DNA from: Casuarius casuarius
Lineage: Eukaryota > Chordata > Aves > Casuariiformes > Casuariidae
Direction: 5' to 3'
Assembly (NCBI GenBank): GCA_003342895.1
Contig: PTFA01000029.1
Coordinates: 558,001-622,000, forward strand
Length of the DNA stretch: 64,000 nt
Part shown: piece after piece, positions 36,253 to 48,880 of the stretch
How positions within the stretch are numbered: position 1 is the stretch's first letter
Layout: the number at the start of each line of letters is the position of its first letter
Translations under genes and position numbers: made by a program
The notes under the pieces: model-generated
Databases searched by the model: none
Told to the model about the DNA's origin: nothing
What the model saw: the letters and a program-made list of their open reading frames with translations, nothing else

Positions 36253-39200
36253 ACCAATAAACTTCTCTGTACAAGGAAAATCTGAATATAAATGAAATCT
36301 TTTAGTCTGCAGAGAATGGAGAAAACTAGATAAATTGAATGAAAATGGACTATTAGAGGAAATTAGGAGCATATGCTGCTTTTTTGAAAAGTCTCAAACA
36401 TTAGCTATAAGTCTTTTAAATTGGCTGATTGTTGGAGGAAGAAAGAAATGAGGTAGGCATGATATGCATAAAGTAGACTCCGAATGCATTACTACATTCA
36501 TCGCATGCAAGTTGAAGGGAACAGCAAGGTTCATCTTAAAAGCGAAACAAGTCAGGAAAGAACATTTACATTGTCTGATGTGGAGAAAAGAATGATATAA
36601 ATTCCATTTAGAGGTCATTCTGCCATGGCCATAACTCAGCTGCTTGGTAAAGGGGAGGAGATTATCTTAACACAGTATTTCCATGTGCCGTGGCACACAG
36701 TGGACAAGCTGAGGCCCATTGTAGTGGGATGAAAAGCCACAAGAGACTTTTCTCTGAAATGGGAACATATAGTCAATGAATCAATTCTTTGAATATTGCC
36801 AGCCACCAATGAAGCGCATATGTTATCATGTTTGCCGAGATGTGATTATTAATGAACACGCAACAGCGGAGTTTTTAAGTCCTGAAGTCAGCCTGGCTCA
36901 GAAGTGGTAGTCTGGCTATGGCTCCACAGACTCTCTTGGGTATCTCCTCATCTGCAGGCTGTCCAGAGGCAAAGTCAAAGCAGCCTCAGGAATGTGATGT
37001 CCTCTGCCTGCTCCACAATGGTGCTCCAAGGATTGCTGGGTGTAGGAACACCTCCTTTGTATATGAAGGAGAGAACATGTGGATACCCTCTAATCTGAGA
37101 ATTTGCACAAGGCCAGCTAAGCCAGCTGCAGAGAGTGGACTGCTCAACTACATACTAGTCTAGATTCAGCACTGAACTAATCCAAGACAATTATTCCCAT
37201 ATTTATACATATCAGGGTACAGGTGGCTCGGTCCCATGAGTCCAAGGCTCTATTTTGCATCCCGTGAAGAAGAGATGTAAATCAGCAAAGAACATAAATC
37301 AAGGTTACTGACGTCTTCTTTGGCATTCACTTACTCTCTTGATAGCAGTTTTTCCCATCTCTGTGGATCACTCTACTGTAATTTAGAGTCATCATACACC
37401 ATCATCTATTTGCATTCCTGCAGTTTAGTGCCTTTTAGAGGTTGTGTATAAAGCAGCTTTAATTCACAGGTGTAGCTTAAGCAGTTATGGATCAGATCCA
37501 ACTCTCAGGGACATCCACCGGGACGTTTCTATAAGATCAGTTTGCTCTGCAAAAGGCAAACAGAATGGACAAGAGCATGGAATGCTGAACTTGATGATTT
37601 ACCTGTCACTGACCTCAGGACCAAGAGATCGGTCTTTATTTTCTTATTTGATATGGCAACTCTCAGGAGAAATCTGTGAACATCATGATTCTGTTCACTT
37701 ATCCTTGAAACATGCCACATTAACTTGCAAAGAAGGTATGTGTCCTGAAGATTAAAATGAGTTTATAAGTAACCCATAAAATATTAGCAGTGGAGGGCAT
37801 AATTCTGATTTTGCTTCCATGAGATCAAATCTGAGCCTAATGGGATTATGCCACATCAATTCAATATAAATGGAGGATATGCCTAAAACATTCATCTGTG
37901 TAAAAGTGCTTGCCTGGACTCCGCAGAAAACAGGAGTGATCAGATCCAGTGTTTCGCTGCTTGAGAGAAATTCATTTCCCTGTTCCAGTAAGAAGTTGTA
38001 TCTTATAATTAGAAACCAGTTGACTCTGTCTATCTTGAGTAGCTAATATGGTACAACAGCATTTCTGATTGCTTCAGAAAATAGCCAGCAGTATGAGCAG
38101 TGATGTGAGAACCAAAGCCGTCTGGCTCACTAACAGAGCCAGAGTGTTTCTTCCCCCATGAGTTTAAACGCAGCTTCATGTCCTTATCCTTTTCCCTTTT
38201 CTAACAAATTTGCTGTAGCTGAGAGGCCAGGAGCCCTCTGACTGTACTCTAGGATTGTTAACATGCTATAGGGATACAGGTCATTGATATGGATAATGTA
38301 ATAACTAAATACACAAATTACTTCCCAGTCTGATCTCTAAAAAAGCCTCACCTTCGCTCAGGGAGTCTAGCATGTATTTCTTTTCCCGTTCATCATTTTT
38401 GTTTTCTAATTTCTTGCACACTCGAAACTCTCTGTAAGGAAGCAAAGATTGGTCAGCATTACTTCAGGACCTGTAATACCTGCGTCTGTACCCTGTTCTG
38501 ATGCAGTTACAGAGTGATTGGGTTTGAACCTGCTTGAGCAGAGAAGGGAACTGAACCCATTTCCCCCATCATGGGTGAATGCCCTTCACTTAGTCCCTCC
38601 CTTCACTTCCTCCTCAGGCCACATTTTAAGTAAAACAACATATGTTTAAGGAAGGTGCCTATGGCCGCTTTGCTCATCAGGACATCATCTACCTACGCCT
38701 CTGTTCCCACCTGCATGCTGGAAATGATGGTCTTTCTCTGGCTCACTAGAAGTTGTATATTGCAGTTAGCAGGCCTTATCACACGGATATTTCCTTCAGT
38801 TGAGAGGTTTACAAGGAGGAGATTCTTGTAGCAAAAGATGTCTTTAAGCAGTTTTTTTTCCCACAGATTTAGTTTCACCATTTTGGAATACATTGGGACC
38901 TCTATGCACAAACACATGTATGTATCTGCTATTCTATGAAAATGGAGATAGAGGTAGAAGGCATAAATCCTTTTAACTGGAATTGCATTGTGTTTTCTAC
39001 CAGATTTGTTTTTTTCTTTCCCGGAGAGATCAAGTTTTCCTCAAACATGTTGATTAAAAGATATTTATTGATCATGGTTTCTCTTTTTTTGTGGCCAACA
39101 TTTGCACTAGCTGCTGCGTAGCTCAAGAACAGAGATTTGTGTCACCGTGGTACCTAGATTTATTATACTGGTGTCTAGATCTGCACTTTTACACACTGGC

Positions 39201-41230
39201 AGGGAATCAATATGTACAACCCATGAGCTAGTCTTTCCAGTGTTTGTAATGACCCTATAGACCAATAAACTGAGAAACTGCTCAATTGTATTGTTTTCTC
39301 AGACACCTGAAGACATCCTCATCTTTAATAGTGTTTAATTAATTAAATAATCAGAATTTCTTGGGACAGGATCTAAGAGGAGCACAAACAAGCCCTGTGC
39401 ACTTTTCTTGCTGCTGGGCTAAGAAACACTATGGCCGAGTGGCTTAGATCAGCCCAGATCCACTATAGCAAAGCCCTACAGTTCATTTCTGCTACGTTTG
39501 CTACAATACCCTTGGCAGTGGCCAAGCAGCTGGTGTGCTCTGCTTATTATGCAAACGATAATCATATCACTGCGCCTTGTGCTTCCTTGTCTATTTGATG
39601 TACTCTCCTACTGCCTCTCGCCAGATATGCAGGGTCCTGATCTTGCCATGATGATGTTGAAGCCGACAGTCATGCCCACACGAAGCCAAGGGGGTCTGTG
39701 TGGGATCAGCAATCCTCACACTAAAAGCAGCAGCATTTGGGCTGGGAATCATCAGTGCACGGGTCTGCAAACACTGTGGGCAGACACAGTGGTTGTCTCC
39801 AGGCACCTCTGCTTTCCTATATCACCAGTGCAAGAGGTGATTGATCCACGTAGCAATCATAAATCACAAGTGAAAGTGGGTTTGAATGGCCCATGTCCTC
39901 TGCCAGCTTAAAACCACGCTGCTGTAAATAGCTGGGCTGGTAAATCCTGCAGAAAAGCAGAAGGTATTAGTTGGGGCTGAGGTCCGTGCTGACGTGTTTA
40001 ACCACCACATCACTCCTGCTTGCACATGTCCCGCATGCCGGGAGCAGAGACAGCACGTGCACTCCTGGTGCTGCGGAGGTGAGGGCCAGCTCACACGAAC
40101 TGTTTCAGCAGAGTTCCTGGGATGAGCCAGTGACCAGCAAATTGGTGCAAAAAGCACCAATGTGGGCCCTTCCAGTGAAATACGGGAGTTGTTTCTGCCC
40201 TCTGAGAAAGGGCTGACAGGAATATGCTATTGCACTGATTGTAACTGAGGATGCAGTAATTACTCACTGGAAATTGGTATTGCACATGGATTCAGAAATG
40301 TAAATGGCTAGGAAGCATTGCAGAGAAATGTAAAATATTGGGAGCAGAGAGGAGAGCATAACAGTCTCCAGAGGCTGCAGGAGATAGGTCAGACTGACAG
40401 GGTCAGTTTGACTTATTTGTTCTCCAGGATTTCTTTCTGAAGAGTGAGGAAGAGAAATCAGCCGAGTGGAGCTCCTCCACTATACAAATAAATAGCGCTA
40501 CTTTGCAGTGCTTCACCCAAGATGACAGCACTTGAAGAGCAAAGATGAAACAAAGAAAGAAGCAACAATGGAACACATTACATTAAAATATCAAAACCCA
40601 GTGACAAGTCAGGTGTAACTCAGTGCCTTCTTGGCCTCTTGATGCACTATAATTATCACACAGGGAAGATAAAAGCATTTCTCAGTGGTTTGGGAACAAA
40701 TACCTATGAAGCAAGAAAAGAAGTTTTTGCCTCTGAGCTAAATTCCTTGTTGTTTTAAAAGGTGAAGCTCTGCTGAGGTAAAGGAACCTCCATCTGTTTC
40801 CCCCAGCAGGTAGCTCATTTGACATCTCTACGTGGTAAACTGTTACTACTTTCTCAGCCTTGGAATAAGCTTCCTCTTCCTCTGTGCCCCAGAAGAAATG
40901 ACATCTCACTTGGTACCAAGCAGCACAAAACACTGCACAGCTATGAGAGCTGGCTGGGGATGAATCTGGTACCTCTGGGATAGTCAATTGATTCCAAGTC
41001 TGAATAAACACAAAAATAAAAAAGATAGGTTTGTAGCCTTTAATTATCATAAAACATGAAGTCACTGCTATTTTGCAGAGCTGAAAACACACCCACTCTA
41101 AGAGAAATTTCTTAGTAAGCTTTTTTGTGTAAAATGCTATTAGAACAGCCAGAGAAATAATTAACAACATTTTTTGTTCACTTACTTTGACTTCTAATAA
41201 GGAAGAAATTTTAATATTAGTTTTGATCTC

Positions 41231-41280
41231 AATATATACTATATATATAATATATGTACATATACATACAGGTACATACA
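41231..41280. repeat. AT-rich (TA)/(CATA) low-complexity tract
   Basis: Imperfect alternating TA blocks followed by tacatatacatacaggtacatacac. The tract generates a spurious hydrophobic open-frame start on the minus strand. It has partial self-complementarity with the sequence up to about 41320. Confidence 0.85.
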
Positions 41281-41439
41281 CTGTATTCTAATACAATGCA
41301 ATATATGTATGATATATTTTGGCAAAAATTTTGCTAAGAAGTATTGAAATTTTTGAAAAATTGGAAAAAAAGTCACCAGATAAGAGTAGGGAATTATATT
41401 TTTCTTGATTGACATTTTTGACCTGCGCTAATTTCCTTA

Positions 41440-41500
41440 AGTTAGGAAAATGAAGCACATTCCTGACCCACTGAAGTCAATGGGAGTTTTGTCTTTCTGT
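41440..41500. repeat. Ancient repeat fragment with gaagtcaatgggag core
   Basis: The string 'ccactgaagtcaatgggag' followed by ttttgtc is the hallmark centre of several old palindromic repeats scattered through bird and reptile genomes. Here the flanks have decayed too far to say which one. The call is by remembered pattern. Confidence 0.45.
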
Positions 41501-41583
41501 CCAGTGCAGACAGTATCACCTTAGTTTAATTATCATTTTCTACCTCCTGAATATTTATTTATAACAGGAAAAGCAAATCATAT

Positions 41584-41596
41584 GGGGGGGGGGGGG
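41584..41596. repeat. Poly(G) run, 13 nt
   Basis: Thirteen consecutive G residues. Such runs are rare in AT-rich DNA and prone to length errors in sequencing and to replication slippage. Confidence 0.95.
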
Positions 41597-43511
41597 TTCT
41601 CTTCTCTAAGAGGATGAACAAATAAATACTTCAAGAACAATATGAAGTTTACTTTAAAATTTGCCTCCCAGGCAAAGTAAGCTTTCTATTCCCAAATTCC
41701 CTGGAAGGCAAAAGAAATCATAGCATGGGATTCTTATTACTACTCCCCTAGCTTCATTCCCATTTCTAGAAGTCTCAGCACTGCACTCCCTTGTTGCTGT
41801 AGTCAACGTGATTTGACTATATCATCTTTACCTTCTAAAAGTCCTCCTGGCTCTGAGCTTGGCACTTGCCTTAAGTATCTCTATTCTTGTTCTACGGAGT
41901 AGCTCTGGGAGAGTGCTGGTGGTGATGTTTCCTCTCTAAATCCTCCCATGCTCAAGTGTGGGATTCTGGCATTCCAAGGCAGCAGTTCCCTGGTGCTCCA
42001 TACTCAGAGGATGGTAGGGCAGTGATCACACCCCTAGCGCTTGGAGCTATGTCCCTGGAGGGTCACTTGAGGCTCCATATCTCTATTTGAACTAAGGAAG
42101 CACAACAGCCTCTTCGGGAAAGGAGAGGGAGGAAGAGGCTCCTTGTGGCCTCTCTCATGAGGCCATCTAATCATGATCATTAGTTGAAGGAACATTCTTC
42201 CTTCTCGCCTCAGCCCACAGATGGAGAAGTCCCTGGATAAGCTGTGTTTCTATCAAAAACTTCCTTTCCAATTACTCACCTCATGGATTTTCAGTTCTGA
42301 GAGAAAATTTGCCATGCTTCCTGGCCAATTCCTAATCCATGTGCAATGGCTGCCCAGCACTGAATAGATGAGAAATTGTAAAGGGTGCCCCAAAACTAAA
42401 GTAAGTTGTATTTCTAGGGTAAGCTAAGTGTTACATCACCCAAGCACAAACTGTAGCAGGTTTCCACCCTCCATGGACAAGGCAGAGACAGTGTCCAACA
42501 GTGTACCTGGGCATCACTCCTTTATTCCAGCAGTGAAAGCTTCCTCCTCCATTGCCTTCTATCACCCTGAAAGATTTGGCCAGAAACCTTTCTTTTAGGA
42601 AGACTAATACATCACCATTAGCATGCTGGTTCCTCACCACTGCTCCATAGCTGAAGAAGCCTGAGATCATCACCCCCTGTGCCATTAATCAGGGGGGGTT
42701 TTGCTGGAGCTGTTACAACACGCAGCTGCTATGATGTGATATCTGATGAAAGGCTAAGTTTCTGGTTCTCCTTTAGTGAAAAGCACACGGTGTGTAATAG
42801 CAGTATAAAAAAGTGCTGAGGACTGCTTTTTGTTACCACTGCTTGAGGTAAAAACTACTGACCATGGACACTCATAGTCAGTTCAGCTAAGGAACAGGAG
42901 GAACAACTGCCACTGACATAACAGGGTAACAGCAGAAAATGAAGAGCTGCAAAAGCACGAAACACAGCTGCCATCCTCTGTAACAGTTCTGGACCACTGA
43001 ATAAACTCAGCTCAATCTGGATGTGTCTCTGTGAATAGATTTGTGAAATGAGAATTTTTATGTAAATTGGTGTCAGCAGCCTTGGAAATAACCAGATCTT
43101 ATAACAGAAAGAGCAAATAGCAGACTTTTTCAAGGGAAATAAGTCTACAGATTGATGGACGAGTTTTGGGAGAATAAATCACTAAGCTCGTGAAGATGAA
43201 AGTCTTTGTTTGCACAGGTACAAAGTTTAAGTAGCTTTTTTTGATTCACGGTTTCAAACTACAAAACAGCAGTGTACATCATGCAACTTCTAATAATCTG
43301 CTTTAAAGCAAATGTGAGGCAACACCAATTAAGGCCATGTTTTTAATGAATAGCTGATCAGCCAGGTAAAAAACCATGTACCATATTGTGCCATCCATTT
43401 TAAGTAGAACTTCACACAGACCTTCAAAGGCTGGTTCTGTCTAACAAATGGATGGAGCAATGCATCTCTATTTTACAAGGCAAATGGGAATAGCATGGGC
43501 AATGTATGATC

Positions 43512-43540
43512 TGCGCGCACATGCATGTGTGTGTGCGTGC
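43512..43540. repeat. 29-nt alternating pyrimidine-purine tract
   Basis: Strictly alternating pyrimidine-purine sequence combining cgcgcaca, tgcatg and gtgtgtgcgtgc. CG and CA/TG steps are the best Z-DNA formers, so this is the best Z-DNA candidate noticed in the window. Confidence 0.85.
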
Positions 43541-45155
43541 TCACAGTGTTGAAAGCACAAGGTTATGCTGAGCTGATTAAACAAGCTTACAATTGCATTA
43601 CAGCAGACACTGTGATGAGAGCCAAAATATGATTGGCAAAATATACATGACATATTGTAAAACAGATAAAATGATAACAGCTTTTTACTGAAGAGCATCT
43701 GCTATTCAGTTGGGAAATTAGGGTAGAATGGAACTGTTCTTATAAATCATAAAATGGCGTTCCCATGATCAAGAATTTCTGTCTTAATTTTTTAAGTGAG
43801 ATGTTGTTGCTTTTGTTTGCATGTTAGAAAGTTAAAGATCCAAATTTTTTTCTGAACATGACAAAAACAGGTTTCTGTAAGCACACAGGGATGGAAGGAG
43901 GTCACACTTTAAGGTGAAGTTCCTTAAAATCTGTGCTCATTGACAGGAATGAGGAATATGCCTGACTTGCTGGATTAGTGGATTTTGAAATTGTTCAGAG
44001 GCACTGCATAAGGCAGAGTGAATCTGATTACCTTGATATTAGCTGAAATTCCTTCCCTTCTCATTGCAATAGTTTGCTCCTTGTTTCTACAGGGCAGACT
44101 GCACGCACAGACTGTATTGTTTTGTGTGTTGATCTGCCAGGTTCAGACATACTCGGACTGAATGCAGTGACCTTCAAATGCTGCCGTGGAAGAAGGTCTA
44201 TTTCTTAAGCCAAATAATTAACTATTGCAGGATGGATGTTACCTCACTATCTACTGATTTGCCTCTATGAGGTGTAATGACTCACTACTTAATTACTTTG
44301 AATGTTATTGTTAGCTGTAAAAAGTTTTTCAGAAAGGGAAGAAATAATTGCAAATGGCCTGACATAAACTGACGTAAACTGACCTAGTTCTACTAACTTT
44401 CAGTAATTATGAGTTAGGTCCCTAGCGAATGTACATCAGTAACTCCAAAGGGCTGTACTAATTTAAGCGGCCCATGACTACTGAGATATATATTTCCAGG
44501 ATAGGAGCAGAATGCATGAGAAAGTGCAACACATCCGGCACTCTTTGTGATCTAATCTCCAATTACATGATGTCAGGGTATCCCAGATCCAGATTATGTT
44601 TGCCGTGCTGCTGCGTTTCTGATCTATTCTGCCTGTTCTGTTGTCTGCCGGGTTATGCAGTAGGCACTCATTTTGCAGTCAAAATCAGGCTTTGTGCAAT
44701 TCCTTACAGGCCTGATGGCTGTGATTTATCTGTCCTGTCCTGTCTTGCAGTACAGCAAAGATGTCCAAGGAGCTTTTGCACCTGCTTGAACTTATGTATG
44801 TGCTGTCCCATACTGGTTGGTTGTTGTTAGGCTTTATTTCCCCTAGCTGAATCAATTTAGGAAGTGCGTATGTGCAATAAGATTTTTATAGGTGCTGGTG
44901 GAAATTAGGGACTCTACCATTTAACCGTCACACTTCTAACAGGACTGGTTCCTGTATGCCAATTCTGTTTATACCTCGGGTGCATCCACTCGGCCTCAGC
45001 ATTGCACTAATAGATCAGTGTACCATTTTAGTTTTGAATTGGAGTGCAGGTAGGAGTTGTTCTTGTCTTCTCTCACTATAACGTGTAAACATATCCTGTG
45101 GATCCATGAAGATACAAATTTTCTGTCTCAGAGGCCTGTTTCTTCTTCCTACTAG

Positions 45156-45685
45156 TAGGATGCACTTGTTAGACCACATCTAGATATTGTGTCCATTTTT
45201 GAGGCCCCAAACATAAGAAAGACATTGACAAAGTGGCATGAGCTTGGCGGAGAGCTACCAGGATGGTCAGGGGCTGGAGCACTTGCCCTGTGAGGAAAGG
45301 CTGAAGGACCTGGGCTGTTCATCCTGAAGGAAAGACAGCTCTGGGAGACCTAATAGCAGCCCACCACCACCTATGAGAAGGCCATTGAGAAGACAGAACC
45401 AGGCTTTTCATAACGGAGTATGTGAGGAGAACGAGAAACAACAGACATAAATTGAAACAGGAGAGCTTCAGACTACATATAAAGAAACTTTTTTGCCACG
45501 GGGACAGTCAAGCAGTGGAGCAGGTTGCCTATAGATGCTGGGCAGTCTAAGTCCTTGTGGGTTTTCAAGACCCAGTTGGATAAAGCCCTGAGCTTTATCT
45601 GTAGCTGATGCTGCTTTGAGCAGGAGGTCAGACTAGGGACCTCCTGAGGTCCCCACCAACCTGAACTATCCTATGATCCTATGAT
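45156..45685 (+). mobile_element. CR1 LINE, 5'-truncated 3' end (copy 2)
   Basis: About 530 bp of CR1 3' sequence on the + strand, longer than copy 1. Landmarks in order are 'gttagaccacatctagatattgtgtcc', 'caaacataagaaagacattga', 'agagctaccaggatggtcaggggctgg', 'tgtgaggaaaggctgaaggacctggg', 'gggagacctaata', 'ggacagtcaagcagtggagcaggttgcc', 'ttcaagacccagttggataaagccctgag', 'gagcaggaggtcagactaggg', 'acctcctgaggtcc' and the octamer tail (tatcctatgatcctatga). It shares its 3' half with copy 1 and probably belongs to the same or a close subfamily. It is 5'-truncated with no intact reverse transcriptase. Confidence 0.95.
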
Positions 45686-48004
45686 GCTTAATGACCTGTT
45701 CAATTAAAAGTTCAAGATTTCTTCAAAGCCCTTCTCTTTCTCCCCTGTGCACCAAGGACTTTTTTATCAGTTTTGCAAACTCATTCATCACAGTGACCTA
45801 TCCTGCTCTGATAAACTTATTTAAAGCCTCCCAGCTTTTCAGATCCCTTCTTTTAGCATCTGCTTGTTATGGTGATGCATTCGCTGTCCATTCTTGCTGT
45901 CCGGCGTCAAAGAAACTTACTTGTAGGGATTGCTCAGATCTGCAGTATTTTCTAAAATCCTGCCCAGTTAAACTCTTCACATTTTGCTCATTTCTCCACA
46001 ATTCTTGGAGGTGTCATTTTCCTTAAGCCTTGCTGTGTGTCCCTTTCTTAGAGAGTCCCCTATGTGATCTGTAAGCCGTCACACTTTGGAACGGGAGTGC
46101 ATTCCGCCCTGTGCCTGATGACGAGCTGAAAGAACGAAGCTTAAGATAAACCTAAAATTACTTCTCAGTGCTTCAGAATTTGTTCCTGTATAAACAAAAA
46201 TGAAAGCCCGTGGATTGCTTTTGTCTTATAATTTTTATTACATATTATGGGAGAGTTCAGGAACAGTCAGTAAGTTGAACTAGAACCAATTCTCATCTGT
46301 TGTTATGGTTACCAGGAGTAGAAAATAATTTCCTGTAATTTATCTTAAGATCATTTATGTCGGATACAAACACAGATTAAGCTGAATACCATGGTAATTT
46401 CTTCTTCAATTGTGTTAGGAACCATAAGACATTCATTTTTACTTCATAAATAAGGGTTACAGTATGTCATGCTCAGTCAAAGAAGATAAAATGAATCTAA
46501 TTAAGTGCCATCAGAAGATCACTTTGCTGTTTTTATTGCAGCAATAAAAGTGCCCTTACCTTCTTATTCTTAGAGAAATGACAGAGATTATTATGGAAAT
46601 AGGATGAGATCAAGTAAGTCTTGCTTGACCTAGACTTGGATACAACAATATCCTTGTGTCAGTGATTGTTGAAGTGAATAAGCAGTTTACAAAATCTGAT
46701 GGGCTAATGCTCATCAGAGAGGCACTTGCTTTATTAGAATGAATGAAACCATATGTAAGTCTCAGACAGGTCTTGTTTATTGGATTTTATATAAACAGTA
46801 TCAGCTTTTTATTGATCTATAGGCCTCAGTGGTGATCATGGCAAACAAGGCTTTCAGATTGATGACCACAAGTCCCTAATGTTTATTAGTTGATGTGTGC
46901 ACATGAGAAAAGAACCATTTAGCATTAGCTGGTATGTGTGTACAAGTATAGTAATCCGGAGGTTGCTGCAGGGCATAGGAGAGCTCCACACGAAATACGA
47001 GCAATGGAGAGCCCTGAAAGAGCACAGATTGGATGAAAGACTGTTAAACAATGTCTTGGAGATGTCTCCACTGAGTTGCCAGAGACTCTAAAACACCAGC
47101 AAGGACTTTAACCCAAAATAAATGAAGTCAGTGAAAAGATTCCTATAAACCTCATAAAGTTTAGAGAAGGATTATTGTCTCTAACGAGACATGTGGTAAC
47201 AACACCGGCAGCTTTCCTGACCCATGTGTTGGGTAATGGCACAGAATAAAAAAAAAAATCATATGTCTACCAAAATCCATGGCTGCAGTGGACTAGTTGC
47301 CCAAAGACTGAGGTAGAGTCACAGTGAGGATGTACTGGGGGAAGACGGGCGGTGGGTACATTTTGATCCCTTTAAAATATTTGTTGGCAACCAAGGGGAC
47401 CAAGTCCTCAGTACTGTTGGGGGGAGATGTGAAGCGTCCATCACCCCTTGACTCGGTTTCCCTTGCTATGCAGTGAAATACCCAGCTGTGGAGTTCATTG
47501 GCATGGTAAATATGACTAAAACCCACATCCTCACTAAATGATCTTTGATGGTCCCTTACTCAGGGCCTATTCAGTTCAACATTTTCTCCATGCAAGAGAG
47601 AGCATGTCTACAGGGTTATATTTTTGTATGCACTTGGGGCTCAAGCGCATACATGAGTGAGGAGTCTCCTCACTCAGGAGGATGCTGTCTTTGCCATTTT
47701 GACTTTAGCTGATCTAGCAGAGATGTAAAGTGCCACAAAAATCCAATAATGCTAATTTGTTTCATTTCCGGAGCTGGAAGTGACAAGGAGTTGAGTGCAT
47801 GGTATCCAGCTCACATAAAAGCCAATGTGCATACTGAAAATAAAAAATACTGCCAATGAGGCTGCGACTTGCATGGAATTAAACCATGTCAAATGATGGC
47901 TTCTGATATCCTTAACCTGCTGCAATCAATGACATTTCAGTGCTAATAAGGAGGGAAGAAATGAGGGGAAATATTTAAGGGAAACATATTGTAGCTGCAA
48001 TTGC
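45686..48004. other. Unique noncoding stretch
   Basis: Nothing recognised. One 111-codon + frame begins right after the CR1 tail (45691-46026) and resembles no family. The rest is AT-rich, with an A run near 47249-47258. Confidence 0.5.
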
Positions 48005-48092
48005 TGGGCCAGATCCTCTGCTGGTATAAACATTGTTGAAACAAATATAAGATGTAATGATTTGCATCAGCCAGGAATATTCCCCTTAGTAC
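48005..48092. repeat. Decayed MITE-like palindromic repeat
   Basis: The left arm 'gggccagatcctctgctggtataaa' and a right part 'gatttgcatcagccaggaat' lie in inverted relation about 50 bases apart. They follow an amniote palindromic repeat whose arms read 'ggccagatcctcagctggtgtaaat'. The centre has diverged. Old and inactive; not confirmed by search. Confidence 0.55.
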
Positions 48093-48794
48093 TGTGCCAT
48101 TAAAGTTCATGAGAATGCGAGTTAACAAAGGCAGTTTAAAGAGTATTGGAAAATGATTTTTCATTCCATTTTAAAAACTCATTTCATGCATTGTTATGTC
48201 ATCTACTTTTAAAATTACAGTCCATGCAGAAAGACCAATATGTGATACTGATCTTTTAAATCATGATCCCCAGGGCAGAAGTACATGATTGACCTATAGT
48301 TATTTGTTAGGTCTTTCCAGACCATTCAGCAGAATGGTATGCAGGAGAGTCATATGAATAGCTATATAACAAGTAAAAGGTATTTGATTGAGAACTATAT
48401 TAGAGTAAATAAATATCAGTGAGATGGCTCATGCTGTGAAGTTGTGACTGAGACTTAAATAGCCATTTCTGTTGCCTTGATGTAATTGGTGACCTACTGG
48501 AGCCAGCTCTTTGTTGGTAATCTATATCAATGCTCGGACGGTAGTACCTTTCAATTCATCGTTTCCCAAGAGATTTAAAGCAGTCATAGAAACATTTTCT
48601 TCCGTTGCATGCCATTTATTTCTTTGAAGGACGGAGTAGTCTCTTCTAACCTCCCACTGTGCATTAAATATTACAAATTAAAATAAACTACTCCCCCGTC
48701 TAAATAAAACGGTAGCCATGGGGGCAGGCTGGCATCAGCTTAATTTTCTAACATTTTTCTCAATTAAGGAGAAAGACTCTAGTAACCCGAATAT

Positions 48795-48880
48795 AATACA
48801 ATGTTGCTTCTCATTCTCAGGAAATATATATGTACATATATAAAAATATATATTTCCTGAGAATGAGAATTAATTGTATT
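48795..48880. other. Strong 86-nt hairpin, pre-miRNA-like geometry
   Basis: A perfect 24-bp inverted repeat has arms at 48808-48831 and 48846-48869 (key bases ctcattctcagg pairing with cctgagaatgag, then alternating AT) and a 14-nt AT-rich loop. After a 5x3-nt internal loop, a further 8-bp pairing (aatacaat at 48795-48802 with attgtatt at 48873-48880) extends the stem. Total pairing is 32 bp in 86 nt, the size of a microRNA precursor. It could also be a very short young palindromic element. No transcript evidence is visible. Confidence 0.55.

Larger units (their letters stand above)
34546..41439. other. Unique noncoding stretch
   Basis: No gene recognised. The longest open frame in the window (199 codons, 40682-41281, minus) starts inside the AT dinucleotide-rich tract at 41231-41280 and matches no family. 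A 137-codon + frame at 39498-39911 overlaps a 71-codon minus frame and is equally unconvincing. GC and CpG are modestly raised at 35040-35420 and 39490-40200. A 10-nt C run lies at 36243-36252. The segment 36660-36880 has a mixed composition with ATTA-type motifs that could be regulatory. Confidence 0.5.
41501..45155. other. Unique noncoding stretch
   Basis: No gene recognised. Open frames reach 118 codons (44474-44830, +; cysteine-rich but without a recognisable spacing pattern) and 84 codons (42431-42685, minus; no family recognised). A short tandem of the form ctgac-rtaaa is present near 44360-44385. Confidence 0.5.

Noticed and set aside
39498..39911. 137-codon + frame
   Set aside because: It overlaps an open frame on the opposite strand and has no recognisable domain. 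GC is modestly elevated here, lowering stop frequency.
40682..41281. 199-codon minus-strand open frame
   Set aside because: Its start lies in a TA/CATA low-complexity tract that yields an artificial hydrophobic N-terminus. The remainder shows no domain, conserved motif or splice context.
42431..42685. 84-codon minus-strand frame starting with residues reminiscent of a transposase 'GVMISGFFS' segment
   Set aside because: The resemblance covers only a few residues. No catalytic DDE/D spacing or terminal inverted repeats could be found.
44474..44830. Cysteine-rich 118-codon + frame
   Set aside because: Cysteines are irregularly spaced with no known pattern, there is no signal peptide at the start, and no splice or promoter context.
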